DNA from: Bagarius yarrelli
Taxonomy: Eukaryota; Chordata; Actinopteri; Siluriformes; Sisoridae
DNA length: 64,000 nt
Reading direction: 5' to 3'
NCBI GenBank assembly: GCA_005784505.1
Contig: VCAZ01000130.1
Span: forward strand, 396,574-460,573
Shown: positions 32,540-43,730 of the stretch, one piece after another
How the letters are laid out: the number at the start of each line of letters is the position of its first letter
Numbering within the stretch: the stretch's first letter is position 1
Translations under genes and position numbers: made by a program
The notes under the pieces: model-generated
The model's input: the letters and a program-made list of their open reading frames with translations, nothing else
Databases searched by the model: none
What the model was told of the DNA's origin: nothing

Positions 32540-33270
32540 CCAAAACAGTGCTGTTGGAAATGAAAACATTTTAGTTGTTAATTACAAAAGTTATAGCAAA
32601 ACAAAAAAAATAGTTTCAGGTGTAGTTCATCCCTGTATTTGTAATACAAAATCTGATGTTACTAGAGAAAAAATAAATTATTTTTAATTAGTTTGTTCTA
32701 TTATTATGATTTAAAGGTAATGTTTGTAGAGAATACTACATTTATTACTTTGATTATTGTATTGTTAATATGCAAAAAAGTAAATAAACTGATTGTGATT
32801 AAAGCCCATGTCCATGAAAGATACATAATTACTTTCTATCATATGTGTCCAGACCTGTGGTTTATTTAACATTGATTGTAAAATAAACACCATCATTCAT
32901 TTTATTTTTTCCTCAATTTTATCCCTTTTGTCTCACATACTCGCTAATGCACCTGATACACCCAAAAATATGAAAAGAAATACACGTAATTACCACACAG
33001 CACTTGTTGAAAAATGCTTAAAAATTGTGCAGGAGATAGACCTAGTATGATAATGACTAATAAATAGCTAATTATAAAATATACATATTAGGAGTAGCAC
33101 TAAAAAGAAGAAATAAGAGTGAGCTAAATATGATGTAGGAGAAGGAAAAAGGAAAAAGAACAGGATGGTGTGCTATCAAAAAGTTTGACCAAAATATAAC
33201 TAATCATAGAAGTGTGTGTGTGTGTGTGCACAAATAAAGTATTCTTGTTGTAAAATCAGAAAAACACGGA
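32540..33270. other. sequence after candidate hip1r end
   Basis: AT-rich, several AATAAA-like motifs (about 32670, 32880). This may contain 3' untranslated sequence of hip1r. A short (GT)8 run is at 33213-33229. No gene is recognised. Confidence 0.35.
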
Positions 33271-33294
33271 CACAGTGGTACAGAGTGGAACAGG

Positions 33295-33490
33295 TTTATT
33301 GGAAAGCCCCATACGCTAATTAAGTGGAATAACGTCAAACTCGTCGGCCTGGTGGTAGATAGGAGGAGAAGGGGGAATCAGACTGGATGATGAATCGTCA
33401 GAGAAAAACAACGGTGATGGTCTTGGGGAGGTGGTGGAGGTGAGTCCCAACGAACCCGTTTGACCGGAATGGAGGGCCCAGCACTGTTAG
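33295..33490 (-). other. unclassified ORF tail with poly(A) signal
   Basis: On the minus strand a frame of about 57 codons ends at TAG (complement of 33316-33318). The end is Ser/Pro/Asp-rich: TSTTSPRPSPLFFSDDSSSS, then IPPSPPIYHQADEFDVIPLN. AATAAA follows at 33300-33295. The region is GC-richer than its surroundings. It could be the 3' end of a transposable element gene or of an unknown gene. I do not recognise it. Confidence 0.3.
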
Positions 33491-33499
33491 TGAGATCCG

Positions 33500-35090
33500 G
33501 AGGGATCACACTGTCAGTTTGGGTTCCTACATCACAGTCGAGGAGAAAAAGTTACACGCACAGGTGAAGTTTCGTTAAGTGTGTAGATGGAATAGACGAT
33601 CCAGAAAAACACAGATTTCCCCACTTAGATAGGCTAGCTGAGAACGCCACATTCGTCTGATGTACTCTACGTTCAGTAGTTAAGCGGGTTAAGAATGCTT
33701 GTAGTTAAGAACGCTTAATGATTGCAATAAATTGGAGTTTTTTTGCTCTTCTCACCTTGGACTCAAGAATGTTTATTTGTTTAAAAAAGTTTATTATTTT
33801 CTTTGACAGTTTGAGTTAAAACATAGTGGTAATTGACTCAACGCGAGGCACCCCTTCGGATGTGTCTGCTCAGAGACGGGCTCTGAGTTCCGACACACTA
33901 ACCGTAATTTTACCATTTAAAAATGATTTTGACAGAGACTTCAAATAAGATTTTACTTAATACAATGATGAAATGACAAATACTTTACCTGTTAATCTGT
34001 TCAGCAGAAATTTAGCAAAAAATACTTTAACACTTTTTTATACATTTCTTATAACAATCTAAGTTTAAAATTACAAGTCTAAATTATTTAAAAACTTTGT
34101 TATAATAAAACATTTACTCAATATATTTTACTGCAATGCAAAACTATAATCAGAAAACAGTGGTACATTGACTTACGAGTGTCCCAACTAACAAGTTTTT
34201 ATTATTCTCTCGGCTGTTTTTTTGCTTTGAGTTTTGCCTCTGTATATCATACTAGTTTTTATAACATCTTAAATTTAGAATTCTGTATTCTATATGTCAA
34301 ATAAGTATTTATTATTCACTAAATTCTTTATCACATGGTAGTTTAATTTGTTTACCTTCTACAATTTCACTGTTTGACTTTTTGTTTCAGCTGATTTTGA
34401 TTTATTGAGTGTAGGTAAAATAAAATTGCAGACTTTAAAGAGACAATTTAACAAAACATTTTGCAGAATATTTTTTGTAATGTTTTTAAAGGTCCAAATT
34501 TGAATGTTCTTTTGGTGGCAGATGTACATTGTACAGTAAAATGTGGAGTTCAAACAAAGAAAATTCTTTTTATTCATCTTCATTTTAAATCATTGTAATT
34601 TCTAATCTGGTAATATTCAATTAAATTTTATTTGTATAGCGTTTTAACTATAGACATTGCCTCAAAGCAGCTTTACACAAAATGCAGTAACAGTGAAGGA
34701 AAAACTCCCTGAGATGAAGTAGGAAGAAGCCTTGAGAGCCTTGAGGTAGCAACGGTAGCAACGTTTTTTTACAATAAATCACAATGATATGGTCAACAAG
34801 AATGTATATAAATAAACTATTTTAGGCCCTTGTCTCTCCCATTAATTATATTCCATGATCATTTAAATTTTAATGAATCCTTTACAGTCAGAGAGGACTT
34901 ATATATATTGTAAAGGAGTCATTATAAATTAATAAAAATATCATTTAATATATGCTTATATTATGACCTATATGTTGAAAAACGTTCAGACTTAATATTT
35001 TTCGGCTTTTCAGTTGTCCAGTATGTACCATTACGCTGCATAATATGAAGAAACTGTATTTTTAACAACCTTTTTGTGTTTTAAAATTAT
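33500..35090. other. AT-rich intergenic sequence with LINE 3'-end-like repeat
   Basis: At 34615-34760 is the recurrent fish sequence 'ttttatttgtatagcgtttt', 'ctcaaagcagctttacac', and 'ccctgagatgaagtaggaag', as in LINE 3' ends. The rest holds nothing I recognise. Confidence 0.4.
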
Positions 35091-35591
35091 TGCCTATTGA
35101 CATGTCCAATCAGCGCTCAAGACGTTACCTCACATTGGTGCCTTTTGCCCTTTCAACTGGCGTTTTTTCTCGGGAACAGCAAACAATAGACCAACCGCAA
35201 AGAACTGCTAATTTTTTCTTCACAAAGTCTGTCTGGTGAGTACAAATAAACTAATTCTGTAAAATTAAAATTCAGTGATTGTTTTAGTTATTTGAATACA
35301 GCTTTTGTGATGTAAAGCGTTTATTTAATTTTCTTATCTTTAACTCCATTAACTCACATGACGTGGACCTGTTGGCTGTCTAGATGGTAACGTTTTATTA
35401 TTCTTTAATATATAACCTAAAACATTTGAAATTAACCAATTCGCTCTGTTTTCTTTGATTTGAAACGTTTGTAACGCAGTGTAGTAGTCTGGCGAGCCAA
35501 ACTTCATGTTTAAACGATATCTCACATTGTTTATTAGTTGAGTTCATTATGAGGAAGTTTTAAATATGCATTAAAATATGCTGCTTTTGTA

Positions 35592-35945
35592 GTTTAACAG
35601 TGCAAAGTCTGAGGGAATATGTTTTGCACTGCAGATTGCATTGTAACGAACCTCGCGCCATTTTCAATTGTGTCGCAGTTGATTGCAGACAGTCGTTTTC
35701 CAAATACGGAGCATTTAAGAGTCATTTTTATCGGCGCCATAACAGCTCTACGACTGCTGTGACTGCACATGCAACGGTTAACATGCAGTATTTCACTATG
35801 TAGTCATCAGTGCCAGGATGTGTCCAGTCTTGTTGCTCACTTAAAGAACCACATAAAGGAAGGTCGTACAGTTTACTGTCCAGAGAGAGGGTGCAAAAGT
35901 GCTTTTTAAATCAAGTCTTCTTTTACCTCTCATATGTCTAGTTAC
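35592..35945 (+). pseudogene. C2H2-like zinc finger part of the orphan gene
   Basis: After acceptor tgtag the frame gives SLREYVLHCRLHCNEPR and CVAVDCRQSFSKYGAFKSHF, YRRH: a C-X4-C ... H-X4-H finger. After a stop and a frame change comes SSLVAHLKNHIKEGRTVYCP, then ERGCKSAF, stop, IKSSFTSHM, a second finger of the same type. Confidence 0.65.
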
Positions 35946-36139
35946 CAGTTACCAGCATTAGTGATTCACATTGGCCTTCTGCATCAGAGATACCCCCTGT
36001 TTCAATTGAGCAATTTCCTGCTGAGCTGGATCCAAATACAGGCAAGTCAGTATAAGTGAAATGGGCTCAATTCCAAATTTTGATGATTTGTATTTGAGAA
36101 ATGTTAGCCTTTTTTATGTTTGTTTGTTTCTTCTTCCAG

Positions 36140-37980
36140 CTTCTACAATACAAAATATTGTAGATGAGATGCAAAATATTCATGACTTGGGACAGGCATA
36201 TACTTTTAGTAAGCTACATTCACTTTTGCAGAATTTGTCATTACCCAATGAGACAATTTCTCAAATCTTTGCTGTAAAGGAATTAGACTTGTTTTCTGTG
36301 TGTCATAAATGACCTATGCGAACAGAGTATTCAAGAAGTCAGACCTTTAAAAAAGTATTCAAATTTGTTGAACCAAAAAGAATTCTTTTAGGTAGAGATG
36401 AGTATCGGACAGAGCAATTTGCATACTATGTACCTGTGAAAGACACATTGAAGTGTCTGTTAAATTCAGATTTTGGGAGAAATGCACTTGCCTGAAAAAA
36501 AACTCTTCTGATGTACTTTCTGAATGCACAGATGGTCAGATACTGAAGTTCAGGGATTTCTCTAAAGACAATCCAAGCCTCCAGCTACTGCTCTATCAGG
36601 ATGCTTTTGATGTGGTAACCCTTTAGGGTCTGCACAAAAAAACAAAATTTTGGCTGTATACCTCTCTCTTGTTAATTTGCCAACTCATCTCAGGTCAAAT
36701 ACGGAACATATGCAGCTGGTTATGTTGTGCAGAGAGAAAGACTTTGAAGACTTTAGCCATGAAATTGTTTTCTCTGAGCTAGTAGCAGACCTGAAAAACC
36801 TTGAGGAAGATGGAATTACTTTGTCAGATCAGTCTGTTATGAAAGGCATTCTTTACTCCATTGCTGGAGACAATTTAGGATCCCACTGCATTGGTGGATT
36901 CACCGAAAATTTTAGTCAGTCTAGCTATTTTTGCAGGTACTTTTTAATTACTAAAGAAGAATTCCAGAGTGTTGACCCAAATTTATGTGGTCTGCTAGGC
37001 ACTGTTGAGGGCTGTTAACCAAATACAGACCGAAAATGAAACAGTTCAAGGCATAAAGTTTGATTGAGTTTTCAACTCTTTGAAGAACTTTAAAGTATGC
37101 CAGCCTGGCTTGCCACCTTGCCTAGGTCACGTCATTTTCGAAGGCGTGTTGTCTTATGATGCTCTTTACATCAAGTACTTTGTTAAGAAAAAGTGGTTTA
37201 CTTACCCAATTCTTAAGCGTCGAATCAGGCAATTCAAATATAACGGCTCTGGTGCTTTCACAAAACCTTGTGAAGTCACTTCTCATGGACCTAAGCTGGC
37301 AGGTCAGGCCATTCAAAATTGGAATTTCTTACGCCTTCTTCCTGTTATACTTGATAGTGTGGGATCCTTCAGATGAGGTTTGGCAATTAACTCTACAGCT
37401 TAAAGGACATTGCTGAACTGATTTGCGCTCAGAAAATTTCAACGTCACAGGTAGCTTATTTGGATGTTCTTATCCAAGAATACTTGGAGTCTAGAAAAGC
37501 ACCCTTTCCGGAAGTAAATCTTAAACCAAAACATCATTACCTGCGACACTATCCAGGTCTGATACTCAAATTTGGCCCATTGATCACATTATGGACAATG
37601 AGATTCGAAAGTAAGCATAGTTACTTTAAAAGATGTACCAGACATTTGAAGAATTTTAAAAATTTGTGTCGCACCCTTTCTAAAAGGCACCACTTGTTTC
37701 AGGCCTATTTGACAGCTGGGTCTTGTCCCCCATTCTTGCATATGAAAAATAGTTCTTTTTATTCTGAGCTTTACAGTGAAACTGTCAAAGATGCAGTCAG
37801 TCAGTTCAGCTTTAGTGAAACAGAAACAATGGTTACTGTGGAAATACAGTATAAAGTAAACTGTATACAAAAAGGGCCAACTGTTTGTCATTACAAATGA
37901 GGAGACAGTGGAGTTTGGTGACCTTTTGCTCATGTTTATCACAGAGCAGCATGTGGATTTGCTGACAAGAGTTTAAGAAA
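36140..37980 (+). pseudogene. large central domain of the orphan gene
   Basis: Begins after acceptor cttccag. Pieces: ASTIQNIVDEMQNIHDLGQA (36140), YLSLVNLPTHLRSNTEHMQL (36658), GLPPCLGHVIFEGVLSYDAL (about 37105), LAGQAIQNWNFLRLLPVILD (about 37300), and LKPKHHYLRHYPGLILKFGP, then LWTMRFESKHSYFKR (37520-37640). The GHxxFEGV and MRFESKHSYFK motifs are the best landmarks. It has about five frame breaks. A transposase-like fold is possible but unproven. Confidence 0.6.
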
Positions 37981-38019
37981 TTTTAGAGACACCAAATTGA
38001 TTATTTTCTCTGTTTCAGT

Positions 38020-38235
38020 CATGGATGAATCAGAGCAAAGCAATGTAATCAGAGCAGTTGCTGAGTTACTCAAAGATATTTCATCCTTGGTGCTGCAATC
38101 AGTTGTGGAGACACTGAACTCACTTGGAGTAACCTCACCTGAAGATTTTCAATATGTTCAGGAAGCAGATCTCTTGCCAGTACTATGACCCATTCAGGCC
38201 AGAAAACTTGTATCTGCCTGGAGCCAGATCATTAA
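38020..38235 (+). pseudogene. SAM-like domain of the orphan gene
   Basis: After acceptor gtttcag comes MDESEQSNVIRAVAELLKDI, then VVETLNSLGVTSPEDFQYVQ and EADLLPVL, stop, PIQARKL. The pattern L-x-LGV-x-edlqyv-eaDLLpvL-piqArkL is that of a sterile alpha motif. One stop at 38186-38188 breaks it. Confidence 0.6.
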
Positions 38236-38807
38236 GTACATTTCATCTTATGATTTCATAATGTATAAAAATGTAAAAGTGTTTTTAAAACCTGGTTTTA
38301 TAAGTGATCAAATAAATGTCATTTTACCTTTGTCTTTTTAGTACAAAATGCTGATAGCTTATCAAGTTTTAGAGAGAGCAGCGGTGGCACTCGTTCATCT
38401 TCATGTTCATCATCCCCATCATGTCACAAGGCTTCCACAGTTGCTTCAGACTGGGCTGACAATTTTTAAATCCCATGGCAGAAGTTTCAAGAAGCGTCGA
38501 TTCAGTGTTTAGAATGTGTTTAGATATGGTAAGAATTGTTGTGTCTAAAATGATGGTGTGTGATTGTCCCAGTAAACAAAGCTCTACAGCTGTTGCCTAA
38601 AAGATGGTGGCCAAATACCCTGCATCCTTGCAGGATGTTATCGAAGGTGATATAGTTGGATCAGGGTATCAAGATGTGGAGGTAGACAAGTTACCAGCAA
38701 CACCCTGCATCATTGTCTGTGGTAAGTTTGATTGAATAAAATTTATTTATTTTAATTTTATTTATTTTATATATTTTATTTATTAAATATTGTCAGTTTT
38801 TAACATT

Positions 38808-39160
38808 TAAAGAATAGTTCACTCAAACACGAAAATTCTATGATTTAGTCAAACCTATGTAAATTTCTTTGTTCTTCTGTACACAAAGATATTTTGAAGA
38901 ATGCTGGTAACCAAACAGTTGTGGGGCAACACTGACTTTCATAGTAAGGAAAAAAAAAATCTGGAAATCAATGGTGCCCCCAAACTGTTTGGTTACAAAC
39001 ATTCTTCAAAATATCTTCCTTTGTGTTCAGCAAAACAAAGAAATTTGTACAGATTTGAAATTATGTGTGAAGATGAGCAAAGGTCTTACAGGTTTGGAAC
39101 AACACGAGGGTGATGACAGAATTCATGACAGAATTTTCATTTTTGGGTGAACTATCTCTT
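38808..39160. mobile_element. foldback MITE ('agttcactc' family)
   Basis: The left end agaatagttcactcaaac and the right end tttttgggtgaactatctc are inverted. The inside is also palindromic: gtaaccaaacagttgtgggg near 38907 pairs with ccccaaactgtttggttac near 38978. This is a common non-autonomous DNA element of otophysan fish. Confidence 0.8.
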
Positions 39161-39177
39161 ATCTCGCTAAGTTAGTG

Positions 39178-39860
39178 TCTAAGGTATAGTTTCTGTCATC
39201 ATTTACTCACCCTCGTGTTGTTCCAAACCTGTAAGACATCTTCTGAACACAATTTGATATTTTTAATGAAATCTGAGTGCTTACTGAACCTCTATTCATC
39301 CATCCATCGACAGCAAGGGTCCTACAGGCCCAGAAAGCTAGTGAGAACATCGACAAAATACTCCATGTGACATCAGTGGTCCGACCGTAATTTATGAGAA
39401 AACAAAACTAACGACTTTATTTAACAATTCTTCTGCACCGCATCACCCTAGTGTAATTTTGGAGAGTACAACAACACGTGTGGATGTTCTCCTCTGCAAG
39501 TAAACAAGGCGCAAGCAAGACACTGACCGCACCACATGCATGTGTGATACACTCTCAGTAATGGTGCTAGGGCGACGTGGAGGAGAAGAATTGTTGAATA
39601 AAGTCATTATTTTTGTTTTCTTTGCTCATAAAAAAGTATTCTCTTAGCTTGAAAATCTGAAAATCTTGAGGAATGTTTCACCTCTGCCGTGACCATGAAA
39701 GTACCCTTTCTGCCTATGCAGGGTCAGAGAGCTCTCAGATTTCATCATAAATATCTTTATTTTAGGGTCTTGCAGGATTGAAATGACATGAGGGTAAGTA
39801 ATTAAAGAGTAAGTAATTGGGTGAATAAAGTTATTCATTTTGAGGTGAATTATTATTTCT
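39178..39860. mobile_element. second 'agttcaccc'-type element, longer and diverged
   Basis: It begins 'aaggtatagtttctgtcatc' with 'ctcaccctcgtgttgttcca' and ends 'gggtgaataaagttattcat' plus 'gaggtgaattattatttct'. The middle (39300-39640) is not palindromic and includes GC-richer sequence. Family assignment is by its ends only. Confidence 0.5.
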
Positions 39861-40044
39861 TTATGTAAGTTATTTATGAAAGTTACTGTTACAGTTCATT
39901 CACAGTTACATTGTCAGAATGGCTTGTTGTGAAAGTCAGCAGAGAGATTAAAGATCCAAAATATATTGGAACTGGGTTCTACGCTTGAGTTTATGCAAAG
40001 GTAGGCATTAAACCAGTTCTTTTACACAAAATTGTCATAGAACT

Positions 40045-40690
40045 TATCAGTAAAGTCTCATTTGTTAACATTAGGTAATGTATTTACTAAACTGAACTAA
40101 CATTTGGAATTACATTTGTAACCGTTTAATCATTGTTTTTGTTAGAAAAATACAGTTGTTCATTGTTTATTCATGTTAGATCACAGTACAATAACTGATG
40201 TTAAAAGTAAGTAAGATTAATAAAGTAAAGTGTAGAAGTATTGTTCAATCTTAGTTCATGTTAAAGGATTAGTTCACCTCCCGAATAAAAATTTACTTAT
40301 AATTTACTTATCCCCATGCAATAAGGTGTTCATGTCTTTCTTTCTTCAGTTGCAAAAACATTAACATTATTGAGGAAAACATTCCAGGATTTGTCCAATT
40401 TTGCTCATCTTCAGAACATAAGTGAATATCTTTTTATTGGAATTTGAGAGAGTTCTGTACCTCTATTAACAGTCTCTGGAACTAGCACTTCCGGAAAGGT
40501 AGTAAAGACATCATTTAAAGTAAACCATGTGACTTCAGTGGATTCACCTCAAATTATGAAGTGTCATGTTTGCTTTGTTTGTGCAAAAGAGCATAATTTA
40601 CTACTTTTCATTTTTGGGTGTGCTAACCCTTTCACTGAAGTTGCTAACTTAGGTTAACAAATGATACCTTATTGTAAAGTGTTACAAAAA
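40045..40690. mobile_element. MITE with 'taaagtctcatttgttaaca' ends, interrupted by another MITE
   Basis: The left end reads taaagtctcatttgttaaca at 40051; the right end reads gttaacaaatgataccttat and tgtaaagtgttac, its complement. Between them at 40263-40635 an 'aaaggattagttcacctccc ... gtgctaaccctttcac' MITE is nested. Confidence 0.65.
40263..40635. mobile_element. 'agttcaccc' MITE nested in another MITE
   Basis: Ends aaaggattagttcacctccc and ttttgggtgtgctaacccttt are inverted. It sits inside the element at 40045-40690. Confidence 0.65.
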
Positions 40691-40858
40691 AGTTCACCCA
40701 AACATTACATGGTGAAAAAATGACATTGTAAATCCATGCTGACTTCTGCGGATCACAAAGGATATATTTTCAAGAATGTTGCAATGCTGATTTCCATAAG
40801 ATTTAAGTAATAAATGAATTTGTTTTGTAATACTCTCTACAAGTGTTTTGTTATGGTT

Positions 40859-41180
40859 AAAGGTATATTTCACCCCAAAATGAAAATTCTGTCATTTACT
40901 CACCCTCAAGTGGTCCCAAAACTATGAATTTCTTCTGCTAAACACAAAATATAATTTGAAAAGTATCAGTAACCAGGCAGTTTCAAGTCCCCGTTGAATT
41001 CCATAGTTTTTCTTTTGCTCATACTATGGAAGTCAATGGGCTCCAGTGACTGTTTGGTTACCCACATTCTTTGAAATGTCTTTTATATTCAACTGAAGAA
41101 GGAAACCGTTACAGGTTTGGAACAACTTGAGGGGGAGTAAATGATGACAGAATTTATTTTTTTGTGAACTAACCCTTTAG
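40859..41180. mobile_element. foldback MITE ('agttcaccc' family)
   Basis: The left end aaaggtatatttcaccccaa and the right end tttgtgaactaaccctttag are inverted. The inside pairs as well ('ttactcaccctcaagtggtc' with 'caacttgagggggagtaaat'). Confidence 0.75.
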
Positions 41181-41460
41181 TCTATATTTGTGGACAACAT
41201 TCAGTCATTACCTTCTCTTTTTCAGGTGTTTCTTTGGCATAAACCCAGAGACGGGGCCCCAAAGTTGAATCAAGGAAAAACAAAACACAGCTCCCAGTGA
41301 ACCCCCGAGTCCTTACACTTATAGCAGACCTTGCTGATCACGAAGGAGCAGATTACGAAGAACTTTTTTGACAGAGTCTGAGCAGATTAAGGTTGGACAG
41401 AACCTTTTTTGACAGATGTCTGAAGAGTCCGTTGACAGTGATATTGCTTTTCAAATTTGA

Positions 41461-42290
41461 GTTATCTTTTCAATGGATTTGAGTTATCTGGATTTACACT
41501 GGAAGATGCTTGAACTTTTAATGTTGAAAATGACTTAAATGTGAGTGCTTTACTCTCAAAAAGCTTTTTTTTGCCAAAATACTGTTTTGTACTATATCAG
41601 TATTGATTTGAGCAGCCAACAAAACATTGTGAGTGCTTAAAATAAAGTGTCACCTGTTAATATTTAGTAATAGTATCTATAAATATATTTTTTTTACTTG
41701 GATTTCCTTATTTGACCTTCTGTTTGAAAAGGAAGGAGTGTGTTAAAAGAGTAGTTCAATTTACATTACTAATGATTTATTTACCCATAGGCCATCCAGG
41801 ATCATCATCCTGGATGTACATGGATGTACATCAGAACAAAAAATATTTTCCTGGGAAAGTTAAGATGATTAAAGTTGATTAAGATTCATTTTAATTTCTC
41901 TTCTGCTGAAGACAGTAGGTTTAATACAATTTGAATGGATTAAAACAATTTCTACATTTAAGTTTTCCTACAGTATGTTTTTTTGTACATCTTAGATTGT
42001 ACAAAAGCTGTATGTTTATGATGATTCATGATTAATACATTCTGTTAATAGAATGGTGTGTGGTCTTGTTTAGGTCCTTGAATGTGTTTCTTTCTGGTAA
42101 AGATTGTAATCATTTTAAATGTTAAAATACATTATTTTACTGCTGTTTTAAAGAGAAAATGGTTGTTCGAATGTTATTTACTTCGAATGTTTACTTCTAA
42201 TGTTTGGGGCATTAAAACAAAAAAGGATATTTGCTTTTTATACCAGTTCTGTGTGTTCTTGTTAAAATTTACAAAGTTTCTTTTGCTAAG
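41461..42290. other. AT-rich intergenic sequence
   Basis: No gene recognised. A further diverged 'agagtagttcaatttac' end at about 41747 and a small direct/inverted duplicate 'catcctggatgtacatggatgtacat' near 41806 suggest another decayed MITE. Confidence 0.35.
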
Positions 42291-42297
42291 GTACTTT

Positions 42298-42480
42298 TTT
42301 CTGGCAACCACAGCTGCCAGTTTTTTACCGTGAATTTTTCGGTTCACTTCTAAATATACCGTAAACAGAAGAACATTCTGACCGTATTTTTTACGGTAGA
42401 TTTCTGGCAACCACAGCTGCCAGTTTTTTACCGTAGATTTTACGGTTTACTTCTAAATATACCATAAACAGAAACATTTT
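42298..42480. repeat. tandem duplication, period 103 bp
   Basis: Unit 1 starts with ctggcaaccacagctgccag at 42301 and unit 2 with the same bases at 42404. Each has 'ttttttaccgt' and 'acttctaaatatacc' after it. The second unit is partial. Confidence 0.85.
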
Positions 42481-42544
42481 CAACAATTCGTCGGGTTTTG
42501 ATGAGAAAAGTATGATTTAAATCATTTTAATGCTTGTTCCTGGA

Positions 42545-43025
42545 TACCAGTGTAAGTATTTAATCGGTCTATTAGGATGTCATGCTCTAATAGTATCAAA
42601 TGGAGCACTAAGATCCAGTAAAAACTAATATAGAGTTATAGCTTTGGTCCGAAGCTGAGAACAGGGCATTTATAATTTTAACTAGTGCAGTTTCTGTATG
42701 TACTACGCTGTGGGCTGAAACCTGAATGAAATTCTTCAAAAATATTGTTAATGTAGGAAGGAGGCATATTTTTCTAGTATTTTAGACATAAATGGAAGTT
42801 TTTTAAATCAGAGGCTAAAAAAAATTTGAGAGGTTTTGGTACATGACCTAAAATCTAGCAAGGCAATAATGTTTGGAAGAGGCTCTTCAGCTGTATGCAT
42901 CACATCTTTTACCAATTTAGTTGGGCTTGGGTCGAACAGACAGCTGTGGTGATAAATTTAAATAGCTCTTTCTGTCCTATACTTATAAAAGCATTGCAGC
43001 TTTAATTGTGGGGCTTTAACATTAA
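42545..43025 (-). mobile_element. LINE reverse transcriptase N-terminal fragment
   Basis: In broken minus-strand frames: FDPSPTKLVKDVMH, then LPFMSKILEKYASFL (matching the PFLSKIxEKV motif at 12059-12310) and VFTGS/LLDLSAPFDTI (the catalytic-Asp region A of RT). Same L2/CR1-like family as the 10.7-13.8 kb element. Confidence 0.6.
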
Positions 43026-43027
43026 CA

Positions 43028-43195
43028 TTTGCAGCATTTGGCAGACGCCCTTATCCAGAGCGACATACATTATTCCCTGTTATACAACTCAGCAATTGGG
43101 GGTTAAGGGCCATGCTCAGGGGCCCAGCAGTGGTGACATTGTGGTGCTGGGAATCAAACCTGGGTCTTCAAGGTGGTAGTTCAACACCTTAACCA
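43028..43195 (-). repeat. SINE (V-SINE-like), reverse
   Basis: The tail gcatttggcagacgccctta, tccagagcgacatac is at the left; the tRNA-like head (complement) ends near 43195 with 'ccttaaccactgcccccacc'. It matches 14487-14655 in reverse. Confidence 0.8.
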
Positions 43196-43730
43196 CTGCC
43201 CCCACCACTTCCCCAGGGCATCAGGCCTGACTGGCTTACAAGATGCTATCAAAGATTTGGACATTCACAATTTTGTTCCAGATACCATGCATTTTTATAG
43301 TGAAGAAAAGAAATTCATAAAGTCCTCGCTACTAAATTGCGATGGAGTGTTCTTTTCAGATACCTGATTTTTTGTTAGTCAGCTACAGTATTAATATGTA
43401 ATAATAACACATTATTACACTTATAAACATGAATAAAACTGGTGTGCAAACACTACAGTCAAAGATAAATACTGCGACCTGGACATAGAATATTTGATTC
43501 TACAGTGCCTGAAGAGTTTTCATCTATATAATGCCAGGTTAGCTATGGAGAATCTGCATCACTCCTTTAGCCAACATCTGTCGACTCAACCATAAAAGCA
43601 TTGTTATAGCAGTGGGATATTTGAATCTTGCCAACCTAAAGTTTGTTCTGCTGAAATTCTAAAAATATGTTTTCCAAACAAGAGAAAAAAACACTTGAGA
43701 TCAAGTGTTTTGCAACATCCGACAAGCTTA

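Larger units (their letters stand above)
35590..41460 (+). pseudogene. decayed multi-exon gene of an orphan/transposon-like family (C2H2 fingers, SAM-like domain)
   Basis: In order on the plus strand: two C2H2-like fingers (35592-35945); a large central domain (36140-37980); a SAM-like segment (38020-38235); a serine-rich linker and IPWQKF block (38350-38500); an AKYPASLQDVIEGDIVGSG-like block (38595-38720); LGSTLEFMQR before a donor (39895-39998); and a C-terminal block with INPETG and NPRVLTLIADLADHEGADYE (41226-41345). The order matches, from memory, a repetitive family of uncharacterised fish proteins that look transposon-derived. Several in-frame stops and frameshifts make this copy a pseudogene. 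I cannot name the transposon superfamily. The 35100-35590 stretch may be its promoter and non-coding first exon (gtctggtgagtac is a plausible donor at 35230). Confidence 0.6.

Noticed and set aside
35100..35235. A definite promoter for the orphan gene
   Set aside because: The region is plausible as a first exon and promoter, but I see no clear TATA box or start that would decide it.
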